A stretch of 64,000 nt of DNA, from positions 691,501 to 755,500 of the forward strand of contig JAFEUB010001020.1 of assembly GCA_024529925.1 (NCBI GenBank). The letters run 5' to 3'. A program made the translations under genes and the position numbers. The notes below the pieces were generated by a model that was not told the origin of the DNA, searched no databases, and saw nothing but the letters and a program-made list of their open reading frames with translations. Positions within the stretch are counted from its first letter, which is position 1, and each line of letters begins with the position of its first letter. Origin of the DNA: Ophthalmolycus amberensis. Taxonomy: Eukaryota > Chordata > Actinopteri > Perciformes > Zoarcidae. Below are positions 11,237-26,432 of this stretch, piece by piece.

Positions 11237-13204
11237 GCCGCCTTAGACAGACCACAACAACACAGTTAGAATATTAACGTGAGACACATACCACAAAAAA
11301 TGAATTGCTGGATCAGAATTAACAAACACAAAATTGTAAAAACAGAATAAAACACCAATAAGAACAATATAAAAGTCACTCCAAGAACAAGTCAGAATTG
11401 AAAGGCAACCTGAGAAGAGTGTGAAACCTTTCCCACAAGAAGTGAATAAAGCAAACGCATCCAGATTGTCATGTAGCCCGTAAACAATATTAGCCAGATG
11501 AGAGTGCATCAGTGGACAGCTGTTGTCACAGGTGTGGCTGCGATCAAAACAAACCGAGGACGCACTGGGATCTGTGACGCCGCATCCGAACATCCCCTGC
11601 ATAAGTGGAAGTACGCGTTCCTGCGCACGCCTTGAGAGCGGGAAACAATTAGCGGCAACAGTTGCAGACCTCAAAGAAGTTGCTCCGAGTGTCAAAAACA
11701 ACTGCATTGATCCCCCCGGGTGGAGCGTAATTAAGCGCTGATGACAAGTCTGTGATGTTTTTGACTCTCATCAGGAGCTTTTTCGGGGGACGGGGGCGGC
11801 ATATGTGGTTATTTGCATAACGAGCTATGAAGTGAAAAGCCATGGACAAGTGTTCCATAGAGACACGCATCTGAGAGGTATTCTGATATCGAGTGTGAAC
11901 TCGGAGGTCCATCTCGACTGGATTTCAGCAGAATATGGAGATATCCGTGTGTGAGATCTGAACAGGGCCTTAATATGACAGGTCTTTCTGCCCCGTCAAG
12001 AACTATTTCTGGAGGGGAATCTTTGACTGATAGGTCCACAGTAATATCTCTGTTATTCTCTTTCACTCTCACCCTGTGTGAATACAGTGCAAAAACAACC
12101 CTCGACACATTTTCAGAAAAATAAAAATCCCCCCCTTTCGGTTTCCAAACGAGGAATCCTGTAACATCCTGTAACATCGTGAGAATGTTTACAACATGAC
12201 ACGGGCCCAATGTCTATCAAGTCTCCTCACGCTGCCGATAGGAAAGGAACCACACAAACTCCCAGTAACTCATAGATGCAGCATGAATTCAAAAGTGAGC
12301 TGGTTTTAAGGAATTTCCAGAGAAGTCCCGCTAGTTTGCATAGCCGCGCCGGATCCCCATTACTATTCAAATGAGGAACAGTGCGGTAAGTATGGCTGCA
12401 GGTGGTAGGTGCGAGCTGCAATAAGCCTAAACAGCAACAAAAAAACATGTCCACCGATAGAGATAGGACTCATGTTAATGCAGACCCACACCCTGTACGC
12501 TCGCGCAAACTTCTGAATCAGTTCAAGTCAGCAGCCTCCAGCTAGCCCCCCCCCTCCCCCCAAGCACGTGTAAACCTGAATATTTTACAAATTCCCTGAT
12601 AACAAGAAGTCTTCCTGCCGCGATACTAATTCACTATGACGGCTTTATCCTCGCAATCTTTTCAATTTGTCCTCTCGGATTTTTTCCACTGCCAACAGAT
12701 GGAGGCAATTCTTCAGATATGTTTAGTGTCTGCGCAGCATTCACCAGCACACTCACTCAACTCCACTGAGGATGGAGGTGAGGTCGACGTTAAACCAGGC
12801 GACACCTATTCCAAACACGTTTCCCGTAATATTTTGGGGGGAGGGGGGGGGGGTTTCATTGGCAGCTAGAATCACGCTTCGCACGCACGCACTTCAAGTC
12901 ACTGATTGGCGCCTCGCAGTTTGATCTTGCAGATGAGGGGTCCGGGCTCCATGGATGTTCGCTGGAGACCAGCTGTGCCCTCGCTCCGCACTTCCAGATG
13001 GCCCTCGGGACGCCTCACTGTGAGATGTTAGTGTGTGTGTGCGTAGACCCTATACGTGCGAGACGCTCTCAGATTTAGACATGTCAGCACATGCTCCGCG
13101 GCGTCCTCTTTTTTAAACACAGACACATTTTGTCATCAGAGCCACTGAAACGAGGAGCGCGGAGGAGGCCGGAGTTACCCCTCACCGAGATGTCCTTTCA
13201 TCTG

Positions 13205-13235
<31 letters not shown>

Positions 13236-13462
13236 GAAGAGCGAGAGAGAGGGAGAGAGAAAGAGAGCGAAAGAGAGAGGAATGTTTCAATTCATTCCGT
13301 CCGCATTACGGCCCCTGCAGGCTCTTTCATGACAAATCATTCTCCAAAATCTTGAAGAGTCTGAATAACACACTCTCTTTCATAACACAAAACAAACACA
13401 CACAACAACATTCTCGCAGGGCAAATTTTCTTGACTCCGTGTTAATATGCATTCACTGCGCG

Positions 13463-13466
<4 letters not shown>

Positions 13467-13509
<43 letters not shown>
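13467..13509. repeat. (CA)n microsatellite
   Basis: 43 bp of CA dinucleotides. About 190-260 bp to the left lie a CA tract (13205-13231) and an imperfect GA-rich stretch (13240-13278). Confidence 0.92.
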
Positions 13510-13512
<3 letters not shown>

Positions 13513-15413
13513 TCATTTTCAAAGCACCAGCGACCATTATCAGGGTCCCATCTGCCGGCAAAGACCAGCCCCACTCTCCTCCAATAGGCGAGTAGAGACT
13601 TAATAGCATCTAATTTCTTGTCTGCGACAACATTCTAATGTATTCCCTCTGAAGACTCCTCTAAATCAAAAATATAAACCCGGTTCCTGCAGCCACCTGG
13701 GTCCCTCGCAACAACACTACAATCGGAGAATGTTGAGAACCCTCCCAGAGCAGCGCCACGACTGTCGACGTAAAGCGGATGGCTGAGCAGCACACGGAGT
13801 CGGACGGAGAGGCGCACAGTCATCGGTCGAGGTTGCCCCTTTGAAATGTCGGCTTGGCAGGAATTTGGAGGATCAGGCTTCTTTTCAAACACACTGCTGA
13901 GCGAGTTATTTGGAAAACAAAGGGGGGAAATGGCTGCAGAGTGGCCGGGGCCAAGAGACTTGTAAGAGGAGATGTGTCAACTTCAACTCACTTTATAAAA
14001 TGACTGGAGTTTCCCTGGGACTCTGATTCATAATGTACTCATAATGTAATCTTTCTGTTCTGGTTGGTACGTACAAGATTTCATGTTGGAAAGTCATAAG
14101 TGGCTCCGTGGGTCCAGTGAACTAAAACAGATGTTTTGGTATTTTTTTTATTTTTTTTTGCATTGTTCACGCTAAAAATGTCAAAAAGTATTAACCCTGA
14201 ACTCACATGATTTTATCCAATTGACTCTTCCATAGTCCTGCCCCTTTTCACTCTGTGCTCCAACAACAGTTGCTCTACGCTAGCTGACTAGCTAGCTAAC
14301 GCTACATCAAGAGGAGCCTAATGTCAGTTTTCCTCCATATTTCTGTGGTAACGTTAAACAGATTCAGAAGAGGACAGATAGGCTGGTTGCTGACATATTT
14401 TTATGACAGAAAAAGATCACGGTTAACGTTCCTTTTATATTATTTTATATTTATATGGATATAAACGACCTCTAATATCCCAACGTGAAAAGTTGAAATC
14501 CTTGTCGGCTCCTTGAAGCTGTAATGCCCGACGCCGATGTATTACACACAAAGGGATTCCATTCAACTAGCGAACCCCGGCCATCATATAGAACAGTGTG
14601 GCTCGTTCACAATTATGCAAAATTAAGGAAGATCAAAACCTTCACACAGCATTAAAACTACGTTTTATCACAACAGATTTTTGACAATGAAAGTCCACTG
14701 TTGACCTCGGACATAAATTTAAAAATCTGAACTCAAAGTCCACTTAGTAGCTTTTCCCCAGAGCTTCCTACCACATCTCTCTGACTTCATTGATACATAT
14801 ATGATGACAGGTCTACAGACGCATCTGCCTGGTATCATGTGACCAGGTGAACTCGGGTAGAAGCTATGGGGTTTTGTTGTATCACTGCATGTGGACACTT
14901 TGATTCTGCACCTTGAACAAAACTGACATAAAAGGGTGTATTTTCTAGATGAATCAATTCGTTTTCAGCAATTTGTTTAATTGAGAAGCTGGAACAACAT
15001 TCAAAAGTAGTTGCCTCTATCACTTGAGCTGAGTACCAAAGTACCTTTTACACGTCACACAGTATCACATTTGAAGTGGTTATCTTCCATATTAACATAG
15101 ATAACTTTCCTCACCAAAAACTATGATACATATGTATCATAGCTGCAACTGATGGAAAAGAAGAGCCCTTCTTCCCAGAACCCTTCCAGAGAAAAAAAAC
15201 ATTGTTCATGTGAATGTCGTTGTAAGCAGCTTCTAGTTATGTGTGTGTAGGATGGGTTTTCTATTGTCCTCTCTTTCCAACCGTTATCATAAAAACCAAA
15301 ACTGTACGCTTTAGTTTGCATCTTCTATTGACACATTGTATAGCAACCGTATTTCAGTTATAATCCCTGTTCATTCAAAATGGATCCCCCCCATCTCTTT
15401 CCCTCTCTCTCTC

Positions 15414-15441
15414 TCACACACACTCACACTCACACACACAC

Positions 15442-15474
<33 letters not shown>
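15414..15474. repeat. CA and (CAGA)n compound microsatellite
   Basis: Imperfect CA/CT tract running into about eight CAGA tetranucleotides. Confidence 0.9.
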
Positions 15475-16301
15475 CACATGCACGATCATTTGAGAGTGAG
15501 CTTGACATCAGCATCAAACGGCGGAGTATGTCGGCACCGCACGACACTGGAGAGCAGCGTGATGTCTGAGACAGTCGGTGCTCCCAGGGTGTGCGTGAGT
15601 GTGAGAGCGAGAGAGAGGGAGTACAGCTGTCAATCACGCCCGGAGAGGCGAGCAAAGCGATACGCTACCCGGTGGGTTCATCAGCACCGCGTATGTCAGT
15701 CACACCCCGAGATCACATTGATTGTCTGTCGGAACTCATCTGAGAAAGCGTGTGTGTGTGTGTTTGCATTGCATGTGTGTGTGAGAAAGTAAAAGTGAAG
15801 GAGTGGTGGTGGTGGTGGTGATGGGGGGGGGGCATATTTGGCCTTGAGAGAAATGTCGTGGGGAGTGGGATACAAAGGACAAGAAAAATAATGAGAGAGA
15901 GAAAGAGAGAGAGGACGTAACGTCCACAATGGTGCAATTATGATTCAATTTAAATTCCCGCATCAATTATGCAAACATATCCAAAAGTCATGTCAAATAT
16001 TGATAGGCTCTTCAACTTCGTCAGCTGGAGGTCTGCATTCAAATTCAGCCAACACTCCCGAGCCTCCGCTCCGCCAAGGGCCTCCGCTACATATCTGTGT
16101 GTATCTGTGCGCGTCCAAATTCGTCTGCATATCTGTACGTGAGCTTGCTCTGGCTGAGCCGGCACGTATGAGAGTGTGCACGGCTGTACTCTGTGTAGGT
16201 GGAGGATAAACAATATATGGTGGAAAACAGTGACTGAATCCCATTATTGTATAAAAAAAGGGCAGATGTCACACCTAGTGCCGAGTATCATTTGAATTTT
16301 T

Positions 16302-16515
16302 GTTAGCTGCGATGTGGCTCTGTCGGTTGCATTGTGCTAACTTCCTGTTGTTAGCAAATGTTAGCATGCTAACACACGCAACTAAACCGTTGAACATGTT
16401 GACATCAGCACGTTAGCATTGTCATTGTGAGAAAGTTAGCATACCGTCGTTAGCATTGAGCTGAAAGCAGCGCTCCGCCCAAGTAACATCGCACTGAGTC
16501 GCTAGCATGGATTTT
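16302..16515 (+). mobile_element. Dispersed teleost repeat of the GTTAGCATGCTAAC type
   Basis: The segment contains GTTAGCATGCTAAC, several other GTTAGCAT motifs, and a later GAGTCGCTAGCATGG motif. This combination marks a very common interspersed repeat of percomorph fishes. A related copy is at about 39345-39660. It is degraded and its boundaries are approximate. Confidence 0.65.
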
Positions 16516-17486
16516 CGGCTATTAGCCCTCATTCAATACAATAAGTGAGTTTCTGTCCCATCAGCAAAAAAAAACTGCAAACGAACATTATGTAAATAAC
16601 ACACAATCCAAAGTGAGCTAAATGAAGAAGATTTTGATATGAGAAGACTTAGCATCTTAGCATCTGACTTAGCATTCAATGGCAGGTTTTGACAGTAGAC
16701 ATTTGTCCACACTTGATTCTGCGTTTTGGCCATTTTTGCGGTAGGATTGCCACCCCAAATTACACCCTGCATTAATTATTATTTTATTTTTTTATCGTCT
16801 TTGATCTCTTTTGTTTGCTTGTCTTGCAAAATTAAAGTAAAAAATTGCAATATAATAACAAATACCCAAATAACTATAAATATAAGCAGCTTCAATACAG
16901 ATACACTGATATAATAATATTAATCATAATAACAATAACGCATTAGCCCATATGTGTGTCTGAATTCTTAGTGGTCTATCTACATTCCTTTGTATCTCTG
17001 CTGTGTCACCACAGGGAACAGCCCCTTAGGCTACAACTGCTGCATCTTGGTCATATGACACACCTCTGAAGGGCCAACCTGGTCTCATATGACTGAATTT
17101 AGGCTCCAAAGCTGGGTGGGATCACGGCGCTCGGGTCAAAGGTCACTCCGGTCCCCAACCCGATGAACAAAAGGGAGGACTAAGCCTTTCATTGAGGGCC
17201 GTGGTGGCTTAGATTTAGGCTGGGGGAGTCATGCTGTCTGTGTGTGTCTGTCTGGCCGATTGTGTTCTCAACACAGGGGTTATATGTCACTTGTGTGTGC
17301 GGCGGGTGCATATATACCTTTACTTGAGATATACAGCTTATGTCTCGGACGGAGTGCAAAGTGGTGAGAGCTCATGTTCGTGTCAGACCGCATATGTCTG
17401 TGTGTGTTGTAACTGTGATGATGAACCCAAAAGCGCAAACCCACTGCCCCTTACTGCAGGCTTCCCCGGAGCGCTGCACTTGGCTG

Positions 17487-17517
<31 letters not shown>

Positions 17518-17533
17518 CGCGTGTGTGTGTGTG
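17487..17533. repeat. (GT)n(GC)n(GT)n alternating tract
   Basis: Purine-pyrimidine alternation throughout: GT units, then about six GC units, then GT units. This composition is the classic substrate for Z-DNA formation. Confidence 0.93.
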
Positions 17534-18735
17534 CATACAGGGAACAGCTGTTCTCCAGTGCTACACAGGGAGGTCAGGGGGAGACACGGACGAGCTACAG
17601 CTGTGGCCCTGGGGCTTGTGGGAACTGTGGCTTGTACAACGTGGGAGAGGAGGAGGCGGCAAGAGGAAGGACGAGAGATGAGCAGAAGAGAGGAGATAAA
17701 AAAATTAAAATAAAGATTTATTTGCAAGATGAGATGGACAAACGAAGCTGCAAAGAAGAAAAGAAAAAACTTGACAAGAGTATAAAAGAGACGACAGAAG
17801 AAAGGGAGACGTCCCTCTGTGCTCATGTCGTCTGAAGCAACAAAAAGCCACGGAGACCGGCCACGAGGTCATCGCAGAGACACGCGGAATGGGAAGCACG
17901 TACGAGGGCTCTTCTTCAACTAGCTAATCCAGACCCATCAACCCACAGCCACTTAGCATGTTTAAGAAAATGAATCACGGCCATAAGCTCGTAAACAAGT
18001 TGACTTTGCCGGTTAGCGAGTCGTCCCGCTGGCCAAGCTTTGCAGAGCAACTCGCATAAAGACCCACTGTTGGAGATAACGCTTATTTCGGGACAGCACA
18101 TAATGTGATAAGTCTGAGAAATCTCTTCGTAGTCGTGCACAGACAATCATGAGCCGCGGTTGAGAGCAGAGGCCCCGCTCCTACAGAGAGAAACTAGCGG
18201 CAGAGAGAAGGGGGACAGTGAAAACGAATAAGCCTTGTGCATCAGGAGAGAAATGGGCTCATCTCTCCGAGGCACCGAGAAAAAAATCGGAGCGGTTGTA
18301 CACCGTTTCCAAGAACAAAAAAAAAAAAAAAGACGCCTCATCTGAGCTGAAACCCAACACTAAATCCCTTCTGCCTGACAGATTCGGCAAAAGAATAATA
18401 TCTGCAGCAGGAATAATATTTGCAGCCTGCATTATAGAAGCATATGAAGTGAGAGAGAAAGAAGATGGAACTGGGCCAAAAGCCAATTTATGGTTTTTTG
18501 TGGAACCCTTAAAAGAAAAAAAGAGAGACAAAGTTGTTCAAGGTGCTACTTCAAATCCTCTCTGGGAACTCTCACATCCTCTCCCTTTGCAAGTCTCAAT
18601 TAAACACTGTCGATTGCTATCTGTGAGGCAACTGAACCCAGAATCATTAAAAGTCTGCAAAGATTAAAAGCAGACGTTGGCGTTGAGAAAAAAAAGTAAC
18701 AAACGGGTGAAGAAGAAAGAAAAAAGCGATGAGAG

Positions 18736-18810
18736 GAAAGGAGGCAGGCGGAAAGGAGGCAGGCGGAAAGGAGGCAGGCGGAAAGGAGGCAGGCGGAAAG
18801 GAGGCAGGCG
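18736..18810. repeat. 15-bp minisatellite, five perfect copies
   Basis: The unit GAAAGGAGGCAGGCG is repeated exactly five times without mismatch, preceded by a purine-rich AG stretch. On the ext1 strand it is a pyrimidine-rich CT array. Confidence 0.97.
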
Positions 18811-19737
18811 TTAGAGGTGACCCTGACGGCAAAAGTTTTGACTGAGCTTTTGGTATTAAGCGAACCGTTTGAGCTCCGAAGATGGAAGAGATAACGAAAC
18901 ACATGCCAGGCTGCAAAGAGGCTGCATCTTCCTCTTTAACCGCACGACGTGAGAGCGAGTGTGGGTGTCGGTGGGAGAGGTGTGGGTTCCTGGGTTAGAT
19001 TCAGTAAATAGTATCCTAGCAACATTTCCCTGTGTGTTAGTGTACCGTATGTGCTGAAAGCTTGCTGGAGGAGGGGGGGGTCACAGGTGAAAGAACACAC
19101 AAACAGATAGAGCATGTACTCGGGTCAGTTTTTAAGCCAAAGTGTCACGACTCTACCCAGAGAGGCTTCGCTCAGATCTTTATACAAGAGCGCTACAGAG
19201 GCTGATGCATTATGCTCCTATGTGCTGTCAAAGCCGTGGCATGTCTGCTGGCAGGACGGCTCTGCACCAGCGCCAAAGAGATTTCCTCTACGTTCGCTGT
19301 GCCCGGGGTGTCAACAAGGTTCAAGGAAGCCAACTACGGTAATTTTTTTTCTTCTTTTTTTTGCAACCTGGAATTAACAGGGAAAAAAAAGCTACTTTAA
19401 CAAAACTAAGTTATCTTTACCGGGGGAGAGTGTGTGCAGAAACGACAAAAGGGGATTCTAGTTAAGAGATATGCGTTGCAATTGTGTTTCGATTAAGCAG
19501 AGAAAATGACTGCACGTTGTACAACCACTCTGTTTGTGTGTAAGCGTCGGATCACTTCAGAAAACGGCGCAGCACAATTAACTCACACATGCTCATGACG
19601 TATGTTGAAAGCTGAGTGGCCTGGTGAGACTTCTACCATCCACCTCCTGGGTCATAACTGGCAGCACATCATGTCGCATCTCAGTGTGGGGGTTGCAACT
19701 ATATAACATTTTTCATTATAGTTTAACCAACGGTTTA

Positions 19738-19845
19738 CTTTGAAATGTCAGAGAATAGTGGAAAAACTGCCATCAGAATTCCTGGAAGCCCCCAGGTGGC
19801 ATCTTCAAATTGCGTGTTTTGTCCATCTAAACAGTGCAAACCATA
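19738..19845. mobile_element. Fragment of an AT-rich dispersed repeat
   Basis: It contains GAATAGTGGAAAAACTGCCATC and CATCTTCAAATTGCGTGTTTTG. Both resemble internal segments of a common teleost non-autonomous repeat whose termini carry ATTAATCGATTA-type motifs. Other pieces are at about 33625-33870, 40845-41090 and 41690-41862. It directly abuts copy B of another repeat. Confidence 0.5.
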
Positions 19846-20312
19846 GACTGTAGATAGGAAGTGGACATAATCACCATTGGTTTGTGGACTGCGGTTTTAA
19901 AGCCTCGAGTCCGGCATTCTGCTCACAATTACAAGTACAACCGAATGCTGAATAAGACATTTTTTAGGCGGCCAAAGTGGTGCAATTAACTTTTCATTTT
20001 TTGCTGAAGTACTGTGAAAGGGTTAACATTGTAAAACATAAAAAACAAACTCGGACAACTCGCAGACTCAACAATATCGTGCAAACGACCCGTCAATCAA
20101 AAGGTAGCCACGCCCTATTGTACCTCATATTGGACGCTGCCTCTCTATTTGACTCTAAACGGACCATAATGTACTAAATGAACATCATGCTGTACTGAAG
20201 AAGACTTGAAACTAGAGATTGAGACCATAAACTCATGTTTACAATGTTTACTGAGGTAATAAATCAAGAGAGAAGTAGAGTCATTTTCTCATAGACATCT
20301 ATACAATCAGAC
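19841..20312 (-). mobile_element. Dispersed teleost repeat, copy B (inverted relative to copy A)
   Basis: It reads CCATAGACTGTAGATAGGAAG at its left end, the complement of the right end of copy A. It then carries the reverse complement of copy A's GGTCTCAATCTCTAGTTTC and AAATGACTCTACTTCTCTC blocks. It is longer than copy A because it keeps an internal section that copy A has lost. A C run and (TCTG)n tract follow at 20312-20354. Confidence 0.75.
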
Positions 20313-20354
20313 CCCCCCCCACAGGGTATATCTGTCTGTCTGTCTGTCTGTCTC

Positions 20355-22021
20355 CTGGGGATGAGATGAGGACAACAGTGGTGAACAGTAACAAAAGAAG
20401 AGATGAGAAACATTTTGACAGAGATGAATAGGTGCTCCGTGTCCAACCACCCCACCTTAAAAGAGAAGAAAACTCCCGCCTGACATCTCAGCTTTCACGT
20501 GGCGTTCACCAGTGTCTCACACGGAGTAAAGCGCACTCCTCGCTCGATGTGGACATTGCAGGGACACTATATTAATGCCAGGCATAGATGGAATCGTATC
20601 TGGATACAATCTGCAGACAAATGTTAGCGAGCCGCTCTCACAGCATTTCTGCGGTGCAGCAAAGCAGAGAGCCGGCCTTCGTGCCCCCTCGTACCTGGAA
20701 CAGAGGGATATTGTTGCAACCCAACCGGGACTTCGGTTACCGAGCATTCCTGCCTCTTCATTTCAAAGACGGAAAACGTTGAAGGGTAACGCGAGGCGGG
20801 AGAGGCACAGAGGACGAGCGGCCACGAAATAACAAGGTGCAGAAAGGAGCGAAAGGGGAGGAAATATTAGCGCCGATTACGGCCGTGACTCTCTCAACTC
20901 GTGCGTTCAAGCAGGTAATCAAAGACGCGTTTATTTTTCACCGCCTTAATTTCACACTGGCACACACTCGGAGGCATCGCTTCTCTTAAATTCAACATCT
21001 TTTCCTTTCGGCCAAAGAGTGCGGGGGATAGCTAATCGGGCCGCCTTGATCCGACTCAGCGAGTGGGTGTCATCTCCAATCCCAGCATGTAATTATCTCC
21101 AATGGGACGCCGGGGCAGCGGCTTTGTGTTGTTAGTCACACTGCTCTGGCAATTGCAATTTTTTTTAACCTCCTAAAAGTCACAACAATCCCACCACTGG
21201 TGCTGCATTCACCACCCGCGACAAATGAACCTCCGTCTGGCGGACGAGTCAGAAACAAACACACAAACACACACACACACACACACAGTCATACTCACTC
21301 AGCCCGGGCAACAATGGCGTTAATGTGCACACACATATGGGACGTGCGGGATTGCTTGTCTTAGTTTAAAACACTGTATAATAATTCAGCAAACACACAC
21401 AATCTCTATATCATAAACGCTCATTCACACATTTCCTTGTTCCGGATACATATGCAGAAACAGATTTTGAAGAGCCGGGACACCATTTAATCTCACAGTA
21501 ATGGGTTCGCCGCCGACCGAGAGTCCAATTACCAGAGCTATAAATGCTAATGGTAGCGTTAATCATAACAATAGCGTCATGGTCCAAAGGCGCTATGGCT
21601 AGGCCGCGGCGCCTGGTTGCCGGGGCGAACCGCGCAATCACAACTAAACACATAAAGCCGGCGACTCCAGCTGATTTAATCTGCTTTCACAATGACTCCT
21701 GCCTCTCTGCTCATCGCTTCCTCCCCCACGGAAACATGCTACCTTCTGGGTTTGTTTTTACTCTTTCTCCATCGCTACTCATTTACTAAAACCTTCATTA
21801 TTGATTTTTCTCGGCTACTTGGGGGCAGCAAAACAAGCCGTGAACAACGCTGACTTGTTATCGCCCGATAAGGCTAATGTGTTAGCAAAGAGGTGTCTGT
21901 TTTGCACATGCAGCATGTTTATTAGCAGCATAATCCTTCAAATATTCGTTGCATCAAACCCTGTTTTGGGCAACATTTGTTTCTGCAATGGTCAATCAGT
22001 GTATTTGCATTCTACAACTGC
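20355..22021. other. Intronic sequence, possible conserved non-coding stretches
   Basis: No repeat family or exon recognised apart from (CA)n at about 21262-21288. Sections near 20865-21150 and 21530-21670 mix moderate GC with TAATTA, GGTAATCAAAG and CTAATGG cores and are free of low complexity, as non-coding conserved elements often are. This is an impression, not a measurement. Confidence 0.3.
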
Positions 22022-22527
22022 CTCACTATATATATATATATATTGGGGGTGTAACGGTATGCGTATTCGTATTGAACCGTTCAGTACGAGGCTCACGGTT
22101 CGGTACGCATGACGAACCGAATACGTTAGAATAAAAAAAAAAATATATATATATATATATATTTAATTTTATTTAACCAGGTAGTCCCATTGAGATTAAA
22201 AATCTCTTTTGCAAGATGTAAGTAACAATACAAGATGTAAGTAGCAATACTACATAACATTAAGGAGCAGTATTTGTTTTTTATGCTTATGTGTTGCTAA
22301 GAAGACACCCCAGAAGATGAGTCACTCAGGTATAGTTCCATCATTGTTCAAAGTCAAAGAATAACTTCATGATGTTAGTTGTAATGAATAAATATATTTT
22401 TAAATCAAGTACATTTCTCTGGCATTTATAGTTTTCTACTGTACCGAAACCTACCGAACCGTGGCTCCACTGTATCGTACCGAACCCAACCGTGAATTTT
22501 GTGAACCGTTACACCCCTACTCACTAT
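22022..22527 (+). mobile_element. hAT-type MITE, copy 1 with target duplication
   Basis: The 476-bp element at 22044-22519 has termini TGGGGGTGTAACGG and its complement CCGTTACACCCCTA. The 8-bp sequence CTCACTAT occurs at 22022-22029 and at 22520-22527, as expected for a hAT target-site duplication. On the left a (TA)7 stretch (22030-22043) separates it from the terminus, which suggests slippage after insertion. The interior has no transposase. The element matches 28523-29020 in reverse orientation almost base for base. Confidence 0.85.
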
Positions 22528-22607
22528 ATATATATATATCTTAGTCCTTTGCCACTGGCGGGGTCCGCCTTTCCCGTGCAGTACTCAGGAAATGATGCAT
22601 GCATGTA

Positions 22608-23132
22608 CAGGGCTCAACAATAACTTGAAAGAGTGGTTGCCAGCCTGGCAGTATGTTGTTGTCATGATCTTTACAGATCCCAAAAATGAATCCAAGTCAC
22701 TGGTTGCTTGATCATCCGTTCTGTCCCGTTCAAATGTTGGTTTTCTGGACCTTTTTGCGCTGGTTTCCACCACAGATCCATTGGCCCTTTGGCATTGAGG
22801 TCTTAGATTATGGGTACCCCATGTGACACCAATATCAGCTTGTCCATCATCTCCCTTTGAGAGATGACCTCCAGTCCGTCTAGATTCTGCTCAGACAGCT
22901 GAATCCCCTCTCACGTACACAGCTGAAGAAACACGGAGAGCTACCGCCACATCATGCCGCATCAGAATGCAGGCAATAAATATTAAGAGTTTAGTTATTT
23001 TGGGGTGCAAGCTTAGCTGTGGGCCGTCCGTATTTTTTACATGTCAAGAAGCATTTGCCACAGATGTCGACAGAAGGCAATTTCTCAAAATGGTTGCCAA
23101 AGGCAAGCTGGCAACCGTTACTGTTGAGCCCT
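22608..23132. mobile_element. Non-autonomous element with AGGGCTCAACA inverted termini
   Basis: The left end CAGGGCTCAACAATAAC is mirrored at the right by the complement GTTACTGTTGAGCCCTA. A GTTGCCAGCCTGGCA-like block near the left end has a partner near the right. No target duplication was found, so the boundaries may be eroded. The terminal motif resembles hAT superfamily ends. The interior has only short open frames with no recognised domain. Confidence 0.55.
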
Positions 23133-23548
23133 ACTGGGATGAAGGTGGAAATCAAAAACAGTGATGATCTAAAGTGAAACTTACAAGACAAAAATTTCGA
23201 GATCTAACTCAAACTATAAAGCTGTTTTCACCAGGCTTTGTTTGGTCATGAAACCTAACTTCAAAGTAAAACGCAGTCGGCAGTAGGGATGAGTAGGAGG
23301 CTTGTGAGTGCAGATGGATTTAGCAGTATGTGATAGCGCAACAAAAAAAAATAGTTTTGGCTATTTGGAAGAATGAAGATTGTGGATCTCAAAATAAATA
23401 AAAATCTAACAGCAACTTGATCCTTGTATTATCCGTCTGGTCATCAATCCAGCCTGGATATCTCTGGCTCACCCCCCCCATCCTCAATGTTAACTGGGTC
23501 ATCTGTGGGAGGAGGCATGGTGCATCTCCCGAGACTCTCTCGCTCGCT

Positions 23549-23591
<43 letters not shown>

Positions 23592-23629
23592 GCACACACA
23601 CGCACACACACGCACACACACACACACAC
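23549..23629. repeat. CG/CA alternating microsatellite
   Basis: Starts as CGCGCG and continues as CA units interrupted by single CG steps at 23589, 23601 and 23611. Strictly alternating purine-pyrimidine over about 80 bp. Confidence 0.93.
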
Positions 23630-24045
23630 CTTCAGTCGGAGTAGTTCAAAGAAGCCCAATAAAACATTTACAGCGTGGTAAAGCCGTTTTTTTCTCTTCT
23701 TCACTCTCAATCTGCTTCTTTGGCTTGTTTTGCATCTCCCCTTCTCCCTCAGCCTCCCCTCCCGTGACTCCCCGTGTGCCGCTACGCCAGTCTGGACTTC
23801 TCTCAGAGTCTCGTCCGTTTCTTTCTCTCGGCCCGGCGGACGACCCTGGGTTAAAAACACTCAATTAGCGCTCACAGGATCTACACGCCCCCTCCTACTG
23901 GCAGCTGAGAGACGAGCCCTTCGGACCGACCAGCTAGTGTAGAGAGTGTGTGTGTGTCTGTGTGTATACTGTGTGTGTGGGTTTGTTTGCTTTACAAGTT
24001 GAGATGGTACAGTGGTAGACGATGATCAAATATCTCAAGGGCAGG

Positions 24046-26432
<2,387 letters not shown>

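Larger units (their letters stand above)
11237..16301. other. Intronic sequence with scattered microsatellites
   Basis: No exon recognised. It holds a CA tract and purine stretch at 13205-13278, (CA)n at 13467-13509, and CA/CAGA tracts at 15414-15474. Sequence at 14100-15330 is AT-rich with weak resemblance to old repeats. Short TAAT-containing stretches are not dense enough to call. Confidence 0.5.

Noticed and set aside
18218..18667. 149-codon plus-strand frame
   Set aside because: Lysine- and serine-rich composition follows the local purine bias; no domain seen.
18736..18810. CRISPR-like array
   Set aside because: Units are contiguous without spacers and the genome is vertebrate; it is a minisatellite.
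22585..22773. Transposase fragment inside the AGGGCTCAACA element
   Set aside because: The short basic frame on the minus strand has no DDE or zinc-finger signature.
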